A stretch of DNA of 64,000 nt from Parabacteroides massiliensis (lineage in GTDB: Bacteria; Bacteroidota; Bacteroidia; Bacteroidales; Tannerellaceae): contig NZ_LT700192.1 in the NCBI RefSeq assembly GCF_900155425.1, forward strand, positions 204,243 through 268,242, written 5' to 3'. Position numbers and translations under genes: made by a program. Below are positions 8,102-17,287 of this stretch, in pieces. Each line of letters opens with the position of its first letter. Within the stretch, counting starts at the first letter, position 1. The notes under the pieces were generated by a model. It was given only the letters and a program-made list of their open reading frames with translations. It was not told the origin of the DNA and made no database searches.

Positions 8102-10564
8102 ATGAATATATCTTACAATTGGCTGAAAGATTATCTTGATTTTGATTTACAGCCTGATGAAGTAGCAGCAGCACTAACCTCTATCGGTTTGGAAACCGGC
8201 GGGGTAGAAGAAGTTCAAACCATTAAAGGCGGATTGGAAGGACTTGTCATCGGTGAAGTTCTTACTTGCGAAGAACATCCGAATTCCGATCACTTGCACA
8301 TTACAACCGTGAATGTAGGCGGTGCGGAACCTTTGCAGATCGTTTGCGGTGCACCGAATGTGGCAGCCGGACAGAAAGTGGTCGTTGCTGTAAACGGTAC
8401 TAAATTGTATGATGGTGACGAGTGCTTTACGATCAAACGTTCCAAAATCCGCGGCGTTGAATCGAACGGTATGATCTGTGCTGAAGATGAAATCGGTATC
8501 GGGACGGATCATGCAGGTATCATCGTACTGCCGGCCGATGTGGTAGTCGGTACTCCGGCCAAAGAATATTATAATGTAAAGAGCGACTACGTGCTGGAAG
8601 TCGATATCACGCCGAACCGCGTGGATGCCACTTCTCATTTCGGTGTGGCTCGCGACTTGGCCGCTTATCTGAAACAACACGGTAAGCCTGCCAACTTGAA
8701 ACGTCCGGGTGTGGAGGCTTTCAAGATTGATGATGAAACTCCGGCTATCGAAGTAGTCGTTGAAAATAAAGAAGCGTGCCTGCGCTATTCAGGCATTACG
8801 ATCAAGGGCGTGACCGTAAAGGAAAGTCCGGAATGGTTGCAGAACCGTTTGAAGGTGATCGGCTTGCGTCCTATTAATAACGTGGTGGATGTCACGAACT
8901 ACATCCTGCATGGCGTAGGACAACCTTTACACTCTTTCGATGCCGATAAGATCAAAGGTAATAAAGTCGTGGTACGTTCGGCAACGGAAGGCTCCAAGTT
9001 TGTGACGCTCGATGGCGTGGAACGCACGTTGACCGACCGTGACCTGATGATTTGCAATGTGGAAGAACCGATGTGTATCGCCGGTGTATTCGGCGGCCTC
9101 GATTCCGGCGTGACGGAACAAACCAAGAATGTATTTCTGGAATCTGCCACTTTTCATCCTACTTGGATTCGTAAGACAGCCCGTCGTTTCGGTCTGAACA
9201 CGGATGCATCTTTCCGCTATGAACGCGGCCTGGACCCGAATCAGACGGTCGAAGTGATGAAGCGTGCCGCCCTGTTGATTCAAGAGGTAGCAGGTGGAAC
9301 GATTACGGGTGGCATTCAGGATGTTTATCCGGCTCCGGTTGCACCGTATCGTGTGGAACTGGCTTACAATAAGGTCAATACGCTGATCGGTAAGGTGATT
9401 CCGGTTGAAACGGTCAAGAGTATCTTGGATAGCCTGGAAATGAAGATTGTTTCCGAAACGACTGAAGGCCTGGTGATTGATGTGCCCGTATATCGTATCG
9501 ATGTACAGCGTGATGTCGATGTGATCGAAGATATTCTTCGTATTTACGGATATAATAACGTGGAGTTCAGTGACAATGTGAAGTCAAACCTGAGCTATCA
9601 GACTCCGACCGATCGCAGTTATAAATTGCAGAACCTGATTTCCGAACAGCTTTGCGGTTGCGGTTTCAATGAGATTCTGAATAACTCGCTGACCCGTTCG
9701 GCTTACTATGACAACCTTTCCACTTATCCGGTTTCTCATTGTGTGATGCTGATGAATCCGCTTAGTGCCGATTTGAATTGCATGCGCCAGACGTTGCTGT
9801 TCGGTGGCTTGGAAAGTATCGAACATAATGCGAAACGCAAAAATGGTAATATCCGTTTCTTTGAATTTGGGAACTGCTACGATTACAATATCGACCATAA
9901 GAAAGAAGATGAAACATTGGCTGAGTTCTCGGAAGATTATCGTTTGGGTTTGTGGGTGAGCGGTAGCCGTGTGGATAACAACTGGGCGCATCCGAATGAA
10001 AAATCGTCTGTCTACGAACTGAAAGCCTATGTGGAAAATATCCTGCTTCGTCTCGGAGTGAACTTGCAGAAGGTTATTTTCGGCAATCTGGCGAACGATA
10101 TCTATTCGGCAGGATTGAGTATCACGACTTCGTCCGGTCGCCAGTTGGGTACGATGGGTATTGTCAGCCCGAAAATATGCAAGGAAATGGATATTGATGC
10201 GGAAGTCTATTATGCGGAATTTTCTTGGACGCTGTTGATGAAGGAAATCAAGAAAAACAAGGTGGCTTTCTCTGAAATCTCCAAATTCCCGGCTGTAAAA
10301 CGCGACCTTGCCTTGTTGTTGGATAAGAGCGTTCAATTTGCCGAAATAGAAAAGATAGCGACGGAGAGCGAACGTAAACTGTTGAAAGACGTTACTTTGT
10401 TTGATGTATACGAAGGAAAGAATCTGCCGGCAGGTAAGAAATCATATGCTGTCAGCTTCTATTTGCAGGATGAAGGAAAGACTTTGAATGATAAGCAGAT
10501 TGACGCTATCATGAAAAAGATCCAGACGAACTTGGAACAGAAATTAGGAGCACAATTGAGATAA
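8102..10564 (+). CDS. pheT: Phenylalanyl-tRNA synthetase beta subunit
   Basis: Large subunit of the alpha2-beta2 enzyme that charges tRNA-Phe. It has an N-terminal EMAP/OB-fold tRNA-binding domain (about 40-150), B3/B4 editing domain, B5 domain, a catalytic-like core and a C-terminal anticodon-binding FDX-ACB domain (about 725-820, with FPAVKRDLALLLDKSVQFAE). The length of 820 residues is standard. The alpha subunit gene pheS is also in this window (27260-28279) but on the other strand about 17 kb away, so the two subunits are expressed from separate units. A YebC-type gene follows after 38 bp and may be co-transcribed. Confidence 0.96.
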   Translation: MNISYNWLKDYLDFDLQPDEVAAALTSIGLETGGVEEVQTIKGGLEGLVIGEVLTCEEHPNSDHLHITTVNVGGAEPLQIVCGAPNVAAGQKVVVAVNGTKLYDGDECFTIKRSKIRGVESNGMICAEDEIGIGTDHAGIIVLPADVVVGTPAKEYYNVKSDYVLEVDITPNRVDATSHFGVARDLAAYLKQHGKPANLKRPGVEAFKIDDETPAIEVVVENKEACLRYSGITIKGVTVKESPEWLQNRLKVIGLRPINNVVDVTNYILHGVGQPLHSFDADKIKGNKVVVRSATEGSKFVTLDGVERTLTDRDLMICNVEEPMCIAGVFGGLDSGVTEQTKNVFLESATFHPTWIRKTARRFGLNTDASFRYERGLDPNQTVEVMKRAALLIQEVAGGTITGGIQDVYPAPVAPYRVELAYNKVNTLIGKVIPVETVKSILDSLEMKIVSETTEGLVIDVPVYRIDVQRDVDVIEDILRIYGYNNVEFSDNVKSNLSYQTPTDRSYKLQNLISEQLCGCGFNEILNNSLTRSAYYDNLSTYPVSHCVMLMNPLSADLNCMRQTLLFGGLESIEHNAKRKNGNIRFFEFGNCYDYNIDHKKEDETLAEFSEDYRLGLWVSGSRVDNNWAHPNEKSSVYELKAYVENILLRLGVNLQKVIFGNLANDIYSAGLSITTSSGRQLGTMGIVSPKICKEMDIDAEVYYAEFSWTLLMKEIKKNKVAFSEISKFPAVKRDLALLLDKSVQFAEIEKIATESERKLLKDVTLFDVYEGKNLPAGKKSYAVSFYLQDEGKTLNDKQIDAIMKKIQTNLEQKLGAQLR

Positions 10565-10602
10565 ATTGAAAATTAAAAATTAAAAAATAGAGATCATAAA
10601 TC

Positions 10603-11331
10603 ATGGGAAGAGCGTTTGAGTTTCGCAAAGCGAGAAAGTTTAAGCGTTGGGGCAATATGGCCCGTGTATTTACTAAGTTGGGTAAAGAAATTACGATAGC
10701 AGCAAAACAAGGTGGACCGGAACCGGAGAACAATCCGCGTTTGCGTGTGTTGATGCAGACTGCTAAAAAAGAAAACATGCCGAAAGAAAATGTCGAACGT
10801 GCTATCAAACGGGCTGTTTCTAAGGATTTTACCGATTATAAGGAAATGAACTACGAAGGATATGGTCCTTTCGGTATTGCCATTTTTGTGGAAACGGCAA
10901 CAGACAACACGACTCGTACTGTTGCGAATGTGCGCAGCTATTTCAACAAGAACGGCGGTTCTTTGGGTACATCCGGCAGTCTGGAGTTCTTGTTCGAGCA
11001 TAAATGTGTTTTCCATATTGCGAAGAAAGAAGGCATGTCGTTGGAAGATCTTGAGTTGGAACTGATTGATTATGGTGTCGATGAAGTGGATGAAGATGAA
11101 GACGAAGTGGTTCTCTATGGTGAATTTGCCCAAAATTCAGCTATTCAGAAATATCTGGAAGAAAATGGATATGAAATCACCAGCAGCGAATTTGTCCGTA
11201 TTCCGAACGATGTGAAAGAGGTGACTCCCGAACAGCGTGAATCGATTGAAAAATTGATTGAAAAGCTGGAAGAAGATGAGGATGTTCAGAATGTGTTCCA
11301 CAATATGAAGGAAGACGAAAGTGAAGATTAA
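10603..11331 (+). CDS. YebC/PmpR (TACO1) family protein
   Basis: Member of the widely conserved YebC/TACO1 family, annotated as transcriptional regulators and more recently linked to translation of proline-rich stretches. The N-terminus (MGRAFEFRKARKFKRWGNMA) is typical of the Bacteroidetes form, where MGR replaces MAGHSKW. NPRLRVLMQTAKKENMPKEN and YEGYGPFGIAIFVE are family motifs. The C-terminus is strongly acidic (EDEDVQ..KEDESED). At 242 residues it has the usual length. It lies 38 bp after pheT and is closed by a strong terminator at 11349-11403, so pheT-yebC is probably one transcript. Confidence 0.93.
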   Translation: MGRAFEFRKARKFKRWGNMARVFTKLGKEITIAAKQGGPEPENNPRLRVLMQTAKKENMPKENVERAIKRAVSKDFTDYKEMNYEGYGPFGIAIFVETATDNTTRTVANVRSYFNKNGGSLGTSGSLEFLFEHKCVFHIAKKEGMSLEDLELELIDYGVDEVDEDEDEVVLYGEFAQNSAIQKYLEENGYEITSSEFVRIPNDVKEVTPEQRESIEKLIEKLEEDEDVQNVFHNMKEDESED

Positions 11332-11348
11332 TTCTGTAATTGTTATAG

Positions 11349-11403
11349 AATAAAAAAGAGAGAGTGTAAAAACTATAACCTTTACACTCTCTTTTTTATT
11401 CTA
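11349..11403 (+). terminator. Intrinsic terminator after the yebC-type gene
   Basis: A long hairpin: arms run from the A-rich AAAAAAGAGAGAGTGTAAA through a 10-nt loop to TTTACACTCTCTTTTTTATT, with a 2-nt bulge (an extra AG in the left arm). The A run before and T run after would also allow function on the minus strand. Confidence 0.9.
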
Positions 11404-11478
11404 TATCAGCAGTTATGTCGGAAATTCTTATTTCCTTTGTCATACTTTATTTTAATGCAAATACAATTTTAAGAAATC

Positions 11479-12228
11479 ATGAAAGGAATTAGAACTCTAC
11501 TTTGTGTTATCTCGTTGGCCTTTTCGAGTGTGGTTATGAGTGATGTTATGGCCCAAAAGGATTTGTTTAATTCTTTAGCAGTTGGTGTGGGTGTCGGTAC
11601 TATCGGTGTCGATGTGAATGTGGCAACTCCCATCACTTCCCACTTTGCTTTGCGCGGTGGCCTTTCCTTTATGCCGAATTTTAGCATGAATACGGATGTG
11701 GATGTAGAAGTGGAAGCGGCAGAAGGCGTGAATGTCCCCTCTACGATCAATGTGGAAGGAAACATCAAGCGAGTTTCCGGAGAATTACTTGTGAACTATT
11801 ATCCGTTTAAAAAAGGTTCTTTCTTTTTGACTGCCGGCGCTTATTTTGGCGGAGGAACTTTATTGAAGATAAACGGACATAGCGATGAATTGAAGGAACT
11901 GGTAGCCGAAGCCGATAAGGCCGGTGTCGTTATCGGCGATTATACGATTCCGGTAGACAAAAACGGTAATGTGTCAGGTGGCTTGAAAGTTTCGAGTTTC
12001 CGTCCGTATGTGGGTTTGGGGTTCGGCCGTGCCGTACCGAAGAAACGGCTTGGCGTGATGTTTGAACTGGGCGTCCAGTTTCAAGGCAAACCGGATGTCT
12101 ATACGGACTATGGTAATATTGGCAATTTGTTGGCTGAAGCCGATCCGGACGATACGTTTTCTAAAATCGTGGATAAACTGACTGTTTATCCGGTCATGAA
12201 GATACGCCTTTGTGGACGGATTTTCTAA
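11479..12228 (+). CDS. Small outer-membrane beta-barrel protein, function unknown
   Basis: A 249-residue protein with a Sec signal peptide (cleavage likely after MSDVMA, about residue 25). The rest has alternating hydrophobic and glycine-rich strands (LAVGVGVGTIGVDVNVATPI, FFLTAGAYFGGG, FRPYVGLGFGRAVP) and ends in a terminal aromatic residue (..LCGRIF), as expected for an outer-membrane barrel of 8-10 strands. A charged loop lies around 130-165. It resembles generic Bacteroidales outer membrane beta-barrel proteins; no specific role can be given. It lies between two terminators, so it is a single-gene unit. Confidence 0.7.
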   Translation: MKGIRTLLCVISLAFSSVVMSDVMAQKDLFNSLAVGVGVGTIGVDVNVATPITSHFALRGGLSFMPNFSMNTDVDVEVEAAEGVNVPSTINVEGNIKRVSGELLVNYYPFKKGSFFLTAGAYFGGGTLLKINGHSDELKELVAEADKAGVVIGDYTIPVDKNGNVSGGLKVSSFRPYVGLGFGRAVPKKRLGVMFELGVQFQGKPDVYTDYGNIGNLLAEADPDDTFSKIVDKLTVYPVMKIRLCGRIF

Positions 12229-12241
12229 TTTCTAAAAAATA

Positions 12242-12275
12242 AAAGCCTGGCAGTAAAGTCAGGCTTTCATTTTTA
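12242..12275. terminator. Terminator between convergent genes
   Basis: AAAGCCTG (12242-12249) pairs with CAGGCTTT (12260-12267) around a 10-nt loop, followed by CATTTTT; the reverse side also has an A-rich flank. It would close the barrel gene on the plus strand and the propeller gene on the minus strand, overlapping the latter's stop. Confidence 0.8.
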
Positions 12276-13314
12276 CTATAAAGAGGACAGGATTGTCTTT
12301 GTTTGTCCGGCGGGGAAAAGAGTAGGCGAGTTCTTTGCCACTTTTGCAATAGCAGTAGGTATTGCTCTGAAGGTCGATGGATTGAAGTTCGGGGATCTTG
12401 CCTGTCTTGTAGAAATTGTCTTCCAGTCCACCTTGTACGTTATAGGCTTTTGTCTCTTGTTGGTCGTAACAAAATGTGTAGCTATGTTCCGGTAAGGTCG
12501 GATCGTAATGGGTAGAGACCAAAAAGCGTGTCCCGATCTGTAAAGGAAGGATCTGTGCATAGTCCTCCGTGATGTCCAACTGGTTGCTATAGATAAGATA
12601 GAGCGTGTCATTCAATATATGGGCCGGCTGTAAGGATGGAGACTGCACATAAACATGTCCGTCTTTGACGGCTATTTCGGGACCTGTCTTGTGGTTGATT
12701 TCCATCCGTCCTAAATCGGCTACATCCAATTTGCGTTTTCCTGCTTCTTTAAATTCGAGATCAAATTTGTAGAGCCATTGTTCGACTGTCGGTGCTTGTT
12801 CGTTTTCGGAGTTGATCAAGTCGATTGTCGCCCACAGATGGTTGTCGTAGTAAGCTATATGTCCGAAAGTTTTCCACGAAGCATCTTGAGGAAGGATGCT
12901 TTGAAAAAGGAGTTTTCCGTCGTAGTCGTAATAATATACCTCATGTCCGGTCCCGATAACGATCAGGCGGTCGTGGACGGGATCGACTGCATAGTCTGCC
13001 AATTCGACCGGCTGTCCTGTTTCTGACCGGTGTGTTGTTATTTGTCCGAGAAACTTGCCGGAACTGTTGAAATGGTAAAGTTGACGATCGCTGACGAGAA
13101 AGAGGTCTTCCCGGTCGCGCTTGATCATCCTGATCTTTTTCAAGGAACAATGTTTATTTGTTTCCAAAGGAATAGCGATCACCTCCTCGGCAACATCTGA
13201 CAGGCTTCCTTCCGGTTGACATTGCGGTAAATCGGTGTTATGGATTATTTGATATCCAATCCGGCCGTATAAGGCGATCAGACATACAAATAAAAGATTA
13301 AAGGTTTTTCTCAT
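12259..13314 (-). CDS. 6-bladed beta-propeller protein (BF4214-like)
   Basis: Secreted or membrane-anchored protein of 351 residues with an N-terminal hydrophobic segment (FNLLFVCLIALYG) and no lipobox. The motif EEVIAIPLETN followed by blade-like repeats (LFLVSDRQLYHFNSSGKFLG, DRLIVIGTGHEVYYYDYDGK) is the signature of the Bacteroidales six-bladed propeller family; the lipoprotein at 61796 shares IPLETN and the same blade rhythm. The function of the family is not established. It stands alone between a terminator and a 225-bp gap with no SusCD or peptide gene beside it. Confidence 0.8.
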   Translation of the reverse strand: MRKTFNLLFVCLIALYGRIGYQIIHNTDLPQCQPEGSLSDVAEEVIAIPLETNKHCSLKKIRMIKRDREDLFLVSDRQLYHFNSSGKFLGQITTHRSETGQPVELADYAVDPVHDRLIVIGTGHEVYYYDYDGKLLFQSILPQDASWKTFGHIAYYDNHLWATIDLINSENEQAPTVEQWLYKFDLEFKEAGKRKLDVADLGRMEINHKTGPEIAVKDGHVYVQSPSLQPAHILNDTLYLIYSNQLDITEDYAQILPLQIGTRFLVSTHYDPTLPEHSYTFCYDQQETKAYNVQGGLEDNFYKTGKIPELQSIDLQSNTYCYCKSGKELAYSFPRRTNKDNPVLFIVKMKA

Positions 13315-13539
13315 CTCATCTCAAATAAAAAAATAACATCCAACCATTTCTTTGTATAAACGTACAAAAACAACGGTTTATTGCAAGAAATCCATTTTAT
13401 CTTCATACTTGGCTATTCTTTTCGATTAAATCGGTACATTTACGGTGTATTAGAAAATGATGGACAGCTAATTATGTCTGGTGCATGATGAATACCCCTT
13501 GTTTAGGGAGAGTGGAAATTAATACAAACTTTATATTAT

Positions 13540-15807
13540 ATGAAAGTCGGAATCGGTATTTTACTATTATTCTTTGTTGCCTCCTTGCAGGCACAGAATA
13601 TCACGGGGGTGATCACGAACAATAAAAAACAACCGATAGACGGTGCAACCATTGTTTTGCAGACAACAGATTCTACATATATAAACGCCTCAATTTCGAA
13701 TGTAGACGGAACTTTTGTATTGGATAGCCAGCCGGAAGAATACCGATTGATCGTACAGCATCTCTTGTACAAAACTAAGGAAATCACGGGAAAGGGCAGA
13801 GATGTCGGTGTCATTCGACTTGATCCGCAGGATTATGCTTTGGATGAGATCGTGGTAAAAGCGGAGCGTCCTTTTGTGAAAGTGGAAGATGGGCGTTTGG
13901 GATACGATTTGTCCGTTCTTGCCGGTGATGGAGTGGTGAACAATGCATACGAGGCTCTGGCTAAACTCCCCGGTGTAAAGGAGAGTAAAGGTGTACTTAC
14001 TTTGGCAGGCACGGGAAACTTGACTGTGGTCTTGAATGGAAAACCGACAACAATGGAGGCCGGACAACTTGAGACACTTTTGCGCAATACTCCGTTGGAT
14101 AGGGTGGAAAAGGCGGAAGTCATGTATAGCGCGCCTCCTGAATATCATGTAAGAGGAGCTGTGATCAATATTGTCTTGAAACGATCTCATGATTATTCTT
14201 TTCAAGGAGAAGTCAATGCTGATTATACAAACCAATATTTCAATAGCGGTGGGGCGAACGGAAATTTCCGCTTATCGACGCCTAAGATGGCTTTTGATGT
14301 CATGTATGGGGCCAATGATGTAAAAAAGATGGAATATATGGATCTGTATTCCAGGCACACATTGAAAAATCAAGTATATGATATCAGGCAAAACGAGCAG
14401 TTGCGGATGAAGTATTGGAACCACAATTTTAGGACTGTATTCGAGTATAACCTGAATGATAAGGATAATCTCAATCTCGCTTATACCGGTAGTTTTACTC
14501 CTGACCAGCATAGCAATAGCCTGACCTCAGGCAATTACCAAGCAAGCAATGTAGACAAATATGTCGAAACCCGTATGCATAATGTTACTTTGCAATATCA
14601 TTCCGGATCCGGATTTGATGTCGGCGGGGATTACACGCGTTATACATCCGATAATAATCAGACTTTGTCGGCTGACTATACGGAGGGTGGTCAAAGCTGT
14701 TTTTCTATCATCGGCGGTCAAAAAATAGACCGGTATTCTATTTATGCCGACCGGAAACGTTCTTTGGGCAAAGAATGGAATTTAAGTTACGGAATGTCTT
14801 ACCGGTTTGCGAAAGACCGTGACTTTCAGACCTATGATAAGGTTGTAGGCGATATCCAGACCGAAAATACAGATTCCAGGCTTCACGAGCACACTGCCAA
14901 TGTTTATGTATCCCTGAGCAAGAACTATGCGACCGGAACGTCGGTCTCTGTCTCTGCTACAGGTGAATATTATACCATCGGCAGTTATCGTAAATGGGCA
15001 GTCTATCCGCAAGCATCCCTGACGTATGTCAAATCTCCCGAACATTTATTCCAGTTTTCGTTATCGACGGATAAAACATATCCGGGCTATTGGGATATGC
15101 AGTCTTCCGTCAGCCATCTAAACGGATATACCGAACTTTGGGGAACGCCGGGATTGAAACCGTCGACAACCTATAATTTGAACGGTAATTATATATGGAA
15201 ACAAAAGTATATTTTCGGTCTGTTCTTCATGCATACGTCTGACTTTTTCGTACAAACAGGCTACCAATCCACCGACCGCTTGGCATTAATCTATAAGAAT
15301 ACAAATTGGAATTATATGCAGATGTGGGGGGCAAACGTCATTTTACCTTTTAAAGTCGGGAATTGGCTGGATTCACGACTTACTTTGATCGGTATGCAGG
15401 TTCGCCAATGTTGCGACGACTTTTTCGATATCCCGTTTAACCGGAAGAAATGGATGTTCAACGGTTCGCTGGATAACACGTTTAAGGTTAGTAAGAATCT
15501 GGCTCTTGAATTAATAGGTAGCCTGCAAACCCCGATGATTCAGGGTACTTTTGACATAGAAACGGTCTATAACCTTACAGCCGGAATTAAATGGGGTTTT
15601 GCTAATGATAGGATAAGCTTGTCTGCCCGTTGTAGCGATCTTTTCAACTCAGGCATGCCTAACTTGAAAGTTCGTTTTAAAGGGCAACACTTGGATATGA
15701 ACAACGGTTTTTATTCACGCGCTTTCACTTTACTTTTCAATTACCGCTTTGGTGGATATAAGAAGAAAGAAGTCCGGAAGATTGATACCTCAAGGTTCGG
15801 ACATTAG
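13540..15807 (+). CDS. Outer-membrane beta-barrel protein, TonB-receptor-like, with carboxypeptidase-D-like domain
   Basis: A 755-residue outer-membrane protein: signal peptide (to about residue 18, VASLQA), a carboxypeptidase-regulatory-like beta-sandwich (19-100, starting NITGVITNNKKQPIDGATIV), a plug-like domain (105-215, LDEIVVKAERPFVKVEDGRL, then AYEALAKLPGVKE) and a large barrel ending in LLFNYRFGGYKKK. This is the OMP_b-brl_3 type; proteins of this kind often lie beside two-component or peptide genes, and their ligands are mostly unknown. A related barrel is at 49548. The 225 bp upstream hold no other gene, and no SusD-like partner is present. Confidence 0.85.
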   Translation: MKVGIGILLLFFVASLQAQNITGVITNNKKQPIDGATIVLQTTDSTYINASISNVDGTFVLDSQPEEYRLIVQHLLYKTKEITGKGRDVGVIRLDPQDYALDEIVVKAERPFVKVEDGRLGYDLSVLAGDGVVNNAYEALAKLPGVKESKGVLTLAGTGNLTVVLNGKPTTMEAGQLETLLRNTPLDRVEKAEVMYSAPPEYHVRGAVINIVLKRSHDYSFQGEVNADYTNQYFNSGGANGNFRLSTPKMAFDVMYGANDVKKMEYMDLYSRHTLKNQVYDIRQNEQLRMKYWNHNFRTVFEYNLNDKDNLNLAYTGSFTPDQHSNSLTSGNYQASNVDKYVETRMHNVTLQYHSGSGFDVGGDYTRYTSDNNQTLSADYTEGGQSCFSIIGGQKIDRYSIYADRKRSLGKEWNLSYGMSYRFAKDRDFQTYDKVVGDIQTENTDSRLHEHTANVYVSLSKNYATGTSVSVSATGEYYTIGSYRKWAVYPQASLTYVKSPEHLFQFSLSTDKTYPGYWDMQSSVSHLNGYTELWGTPGLKPSTTYNLNGNYIWKQKYIFGLFFMHTSDFFVQTGYQSTDRLALIYKNTNWNYMQMWGANVILPFKVGNWLDSRLTLIGMQVRQCCDDFFDIPFNRKKWMFNGSLDNTFKVSKNLALELIGSLQTPMIQGTFDIETVYNLTAGIKWGFANDRISLSARCSDLFNSGMPNLKVRFKGQHLDMNNGFYSRAFTLLFNYRFGGYKKKEVRKIDTSRFGH

Positions 15808-15881
15808 CATGAGTCCTGCTTATCTTTTTAGGGCTGTGTGTTAAATGTACTTGAGATACCGGTTAAATGTTTGACTATCGG

Positions 15882-16289
15882 TCAAAGAATACGCCGTCCC
15901 AATTCGTCCAGCATATTCACGCGTTCCAAAGAGAACGTATTGTCATACTTTTGGATATATTCTAAAAGCATCTTGGCTTTTCGCAACATCGCTTGCTCTT
16001 CATCGGGGTAGAGGTAGCTTTCTTCTATCAAGGTTTTGACGGCTATCTCAAGACGAAGGATTCCGCCATTGTCATCACTGTCGAGGCGACGGATAAGCTC
16101 TTCGGGCGGAAGAGCCATTAGGGCAGGACGGTCCAGTTTGAGGGAATTGTACACGGTTTGGATCAACTCCGGGGTATGGCGAGTCGCATTAGTGTTGCGG
16201 TTCGTAATGATCTGAAGGACTACTTTGGCAAGTTCCTCGATCTGTATCATGATGAAATCTCGTTTGAGCATAGGGAAATCAATAATCAA
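15882..16289 (-). CDS. Small helical protein of unknown function
   Basis: A 135-residue, mostly alpha-helical, probably cytoplasmic protein. The likely start is the MLKRDFIMIQIEELAKVVLQ segment (M7, 16271) or M15 (MIQIEEL, 16247) and not the first in-frame ATG. It resembles small DUF6483-type proteins (a weak recollection). It lies 38 bp after the cyclophilin gene on the same strand and may share its transcript. A short TTTGAC/GTCAAA hairpin overlaps its stop codon at 15870-15886. Confidence 0.6.
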   Translation of the reverse strand: MIIDFPMLKRDFIMIQIEELAKVVLQIITNRNTNATRHTPELIQTVYNSLKLDRPALMALPPEELIRRLDSDDNGGILRLEIAVKTLIEESYLYPDEEQAMLRKAKMLLEYIQKYDNTFSLERVNMLDELGRRIL

Positions 16290-16327
16290 AAATTAGTAAT
16301 TAAGAAAAAGGCATTTACTTTTCACTT

Positions 16328-17176
16328 TTACTTTTCCACTGTCACCTTAATAATGCGGATATCCTTTTTGGGGCGGTCGTATTCGTCGCGGGGTTGTCCG
16401 GCGATGGCATCGAGCACGTCGAATCCATCGATGAGTTCGCCATATACGGTATAGTTGCCGTCCAGATGGTGGCAACCGCCTTCAGTAGTGTAGGCTTTTC
16501 GTTGCTCTTTGGTGAACAACAGGTGTCCGGGTGTGGCACGTACCATTGAATCAACCTGGGCGTTGATTTTGCGCAAACGTTTCTGATATTCGCGTTTATT
16601 GCTGGTTTTCTGCATGCGCAGTTCGGCACGGACAGGATAAAAGAATTTCTGCATAGCCTTCTCCTTGATATCCTGGTTAGCAATCATTTCCAGCGTGTCC
16701 AATTCTCCATTGGTGTAGACTTTCCCTTGTACTATATAGAACTGCGACATGTCTGATTTTTTTTGCGGGTTGATGTCGTCATTCTGACGGGGAGCAGCCA
16801 ACGCACCTCGCTTGTTGAAGCGATGAGGACGCATCTCCGGCATGATCTCCGAATTTCGGTCTCCGAAACCGCAACGGGCACCGGCAGGTGCATTACGGGA
16901 ATCGGGAGCTCCGCCTTGTATCATGAATTCGGGAAGTACACGGGTGAACAATGTTCCGTCATATTCACCTCGTTTGGCACGTTCGATAAAGGTACGGACA
17001 TGGTTTGGAACATCGTCATACAGTTTCGCTTTCATGGTTCCGGCGCTTGTATTGATAGTGACTATTTTCGCGGGAACCTGTTCTGATGCAGATGTTACGG
17101 CGTCTGCATCGTTTTGGCCAAAAGCTGGCGAGAGGCAGGCCAGCAAACCTAATAAGATATAATAGCTCTTTTTCAT
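16328..17176 (-). CDS. Periplasmic cyclophilin-type peptidyl-prolyl isomerase
   Basis: Catalyses cis/trans isomerisation of X-Pro bonds during folding of exported proteins. The start is set at 17176 (MKKSYYILLGLLACLSPAFG, a clear Sec signal); the longer frame to 17224 would begin inside the promoter at 17197-17227. Cyclophilin blocks are present: VPNHVRTFIERAKRGEYDG, FMIQGGAPDS and NYTVYGELIDGFDVLDAIAG. An insert of about 100 residues (around 125-225), rich in charged residues, separates the two halves of the fold; such an insert is common in Bacteroidales homologues. A small helical protein gene follows 38 bp downstream. Confidence 0.9.
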   Translation of the reverse strand: MKKSYYILLGLLACLSPAFGQNDADAVTSASEQVPAKIVTINTSAGTMKAKLYDDVPNHVRTFIERAKRGEYDGTLFTRVLPEFMIQGGAPDSRNAPAGARCGFGDRNSEIMPEMRPHRFNKRGALAAPRQNDDINPQKKSDMSQFYIVQGKVYTNGELDTLEMIANQDIKEKAMQKFFYPVRAELRMQKTSNKREYQKRLRKINAQVDSMVRATPGHLLFTKEQRKAYTTEGGCHHLDGNYTVYGELIDGFDVLDAIAGQPRDEYDRPKKDIRIIKVTVEK

Positions 17177-17196
17177 CTTTTGAAATATTTGGAGGG

Positions 17197-17227
17197 TAAA
17201 GATAGTATTTATGTTGTTAAACACAAA
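17197..17227 (-). promoter_or_regulatory. Promoter of the cyclophilin gene
   Basis: On the minus strand TTTG (17227-17224), a 19-nt spacer and TATCTTTA (17204-17197), one mismatch from consensus. It overlaps a divergent promoter for the 17288 transporter, so the two genes share a compact control region of about 110 bp. Confidence 0.55.
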
Positions 17228-17244
17228 GTAAATGGCTACCTTTG
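17213..17244 (+). promoter_or_regulatory. Promoter of the 17288 transporter
   Basis: GTTG (17213-17216), a 20-nt spacer and TACCTTTG (17237-17244); only the first base of the -33 box differs from consensus. It is interleaved with the minus-strand cyclophilin promoter. Confidence 0.6.
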
Positions 17245-17287
17245 CAGCCTTTAAGGCAAATTTAAGATTATAACTACACGTATTATT

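Noticed and set aside
15825..15845. AGGGCTGTG near the end of the 13540 gene as an IS end
   Set aside because: It resembles the left end of the 61662 element, but I found no matching inverted partner nearby.
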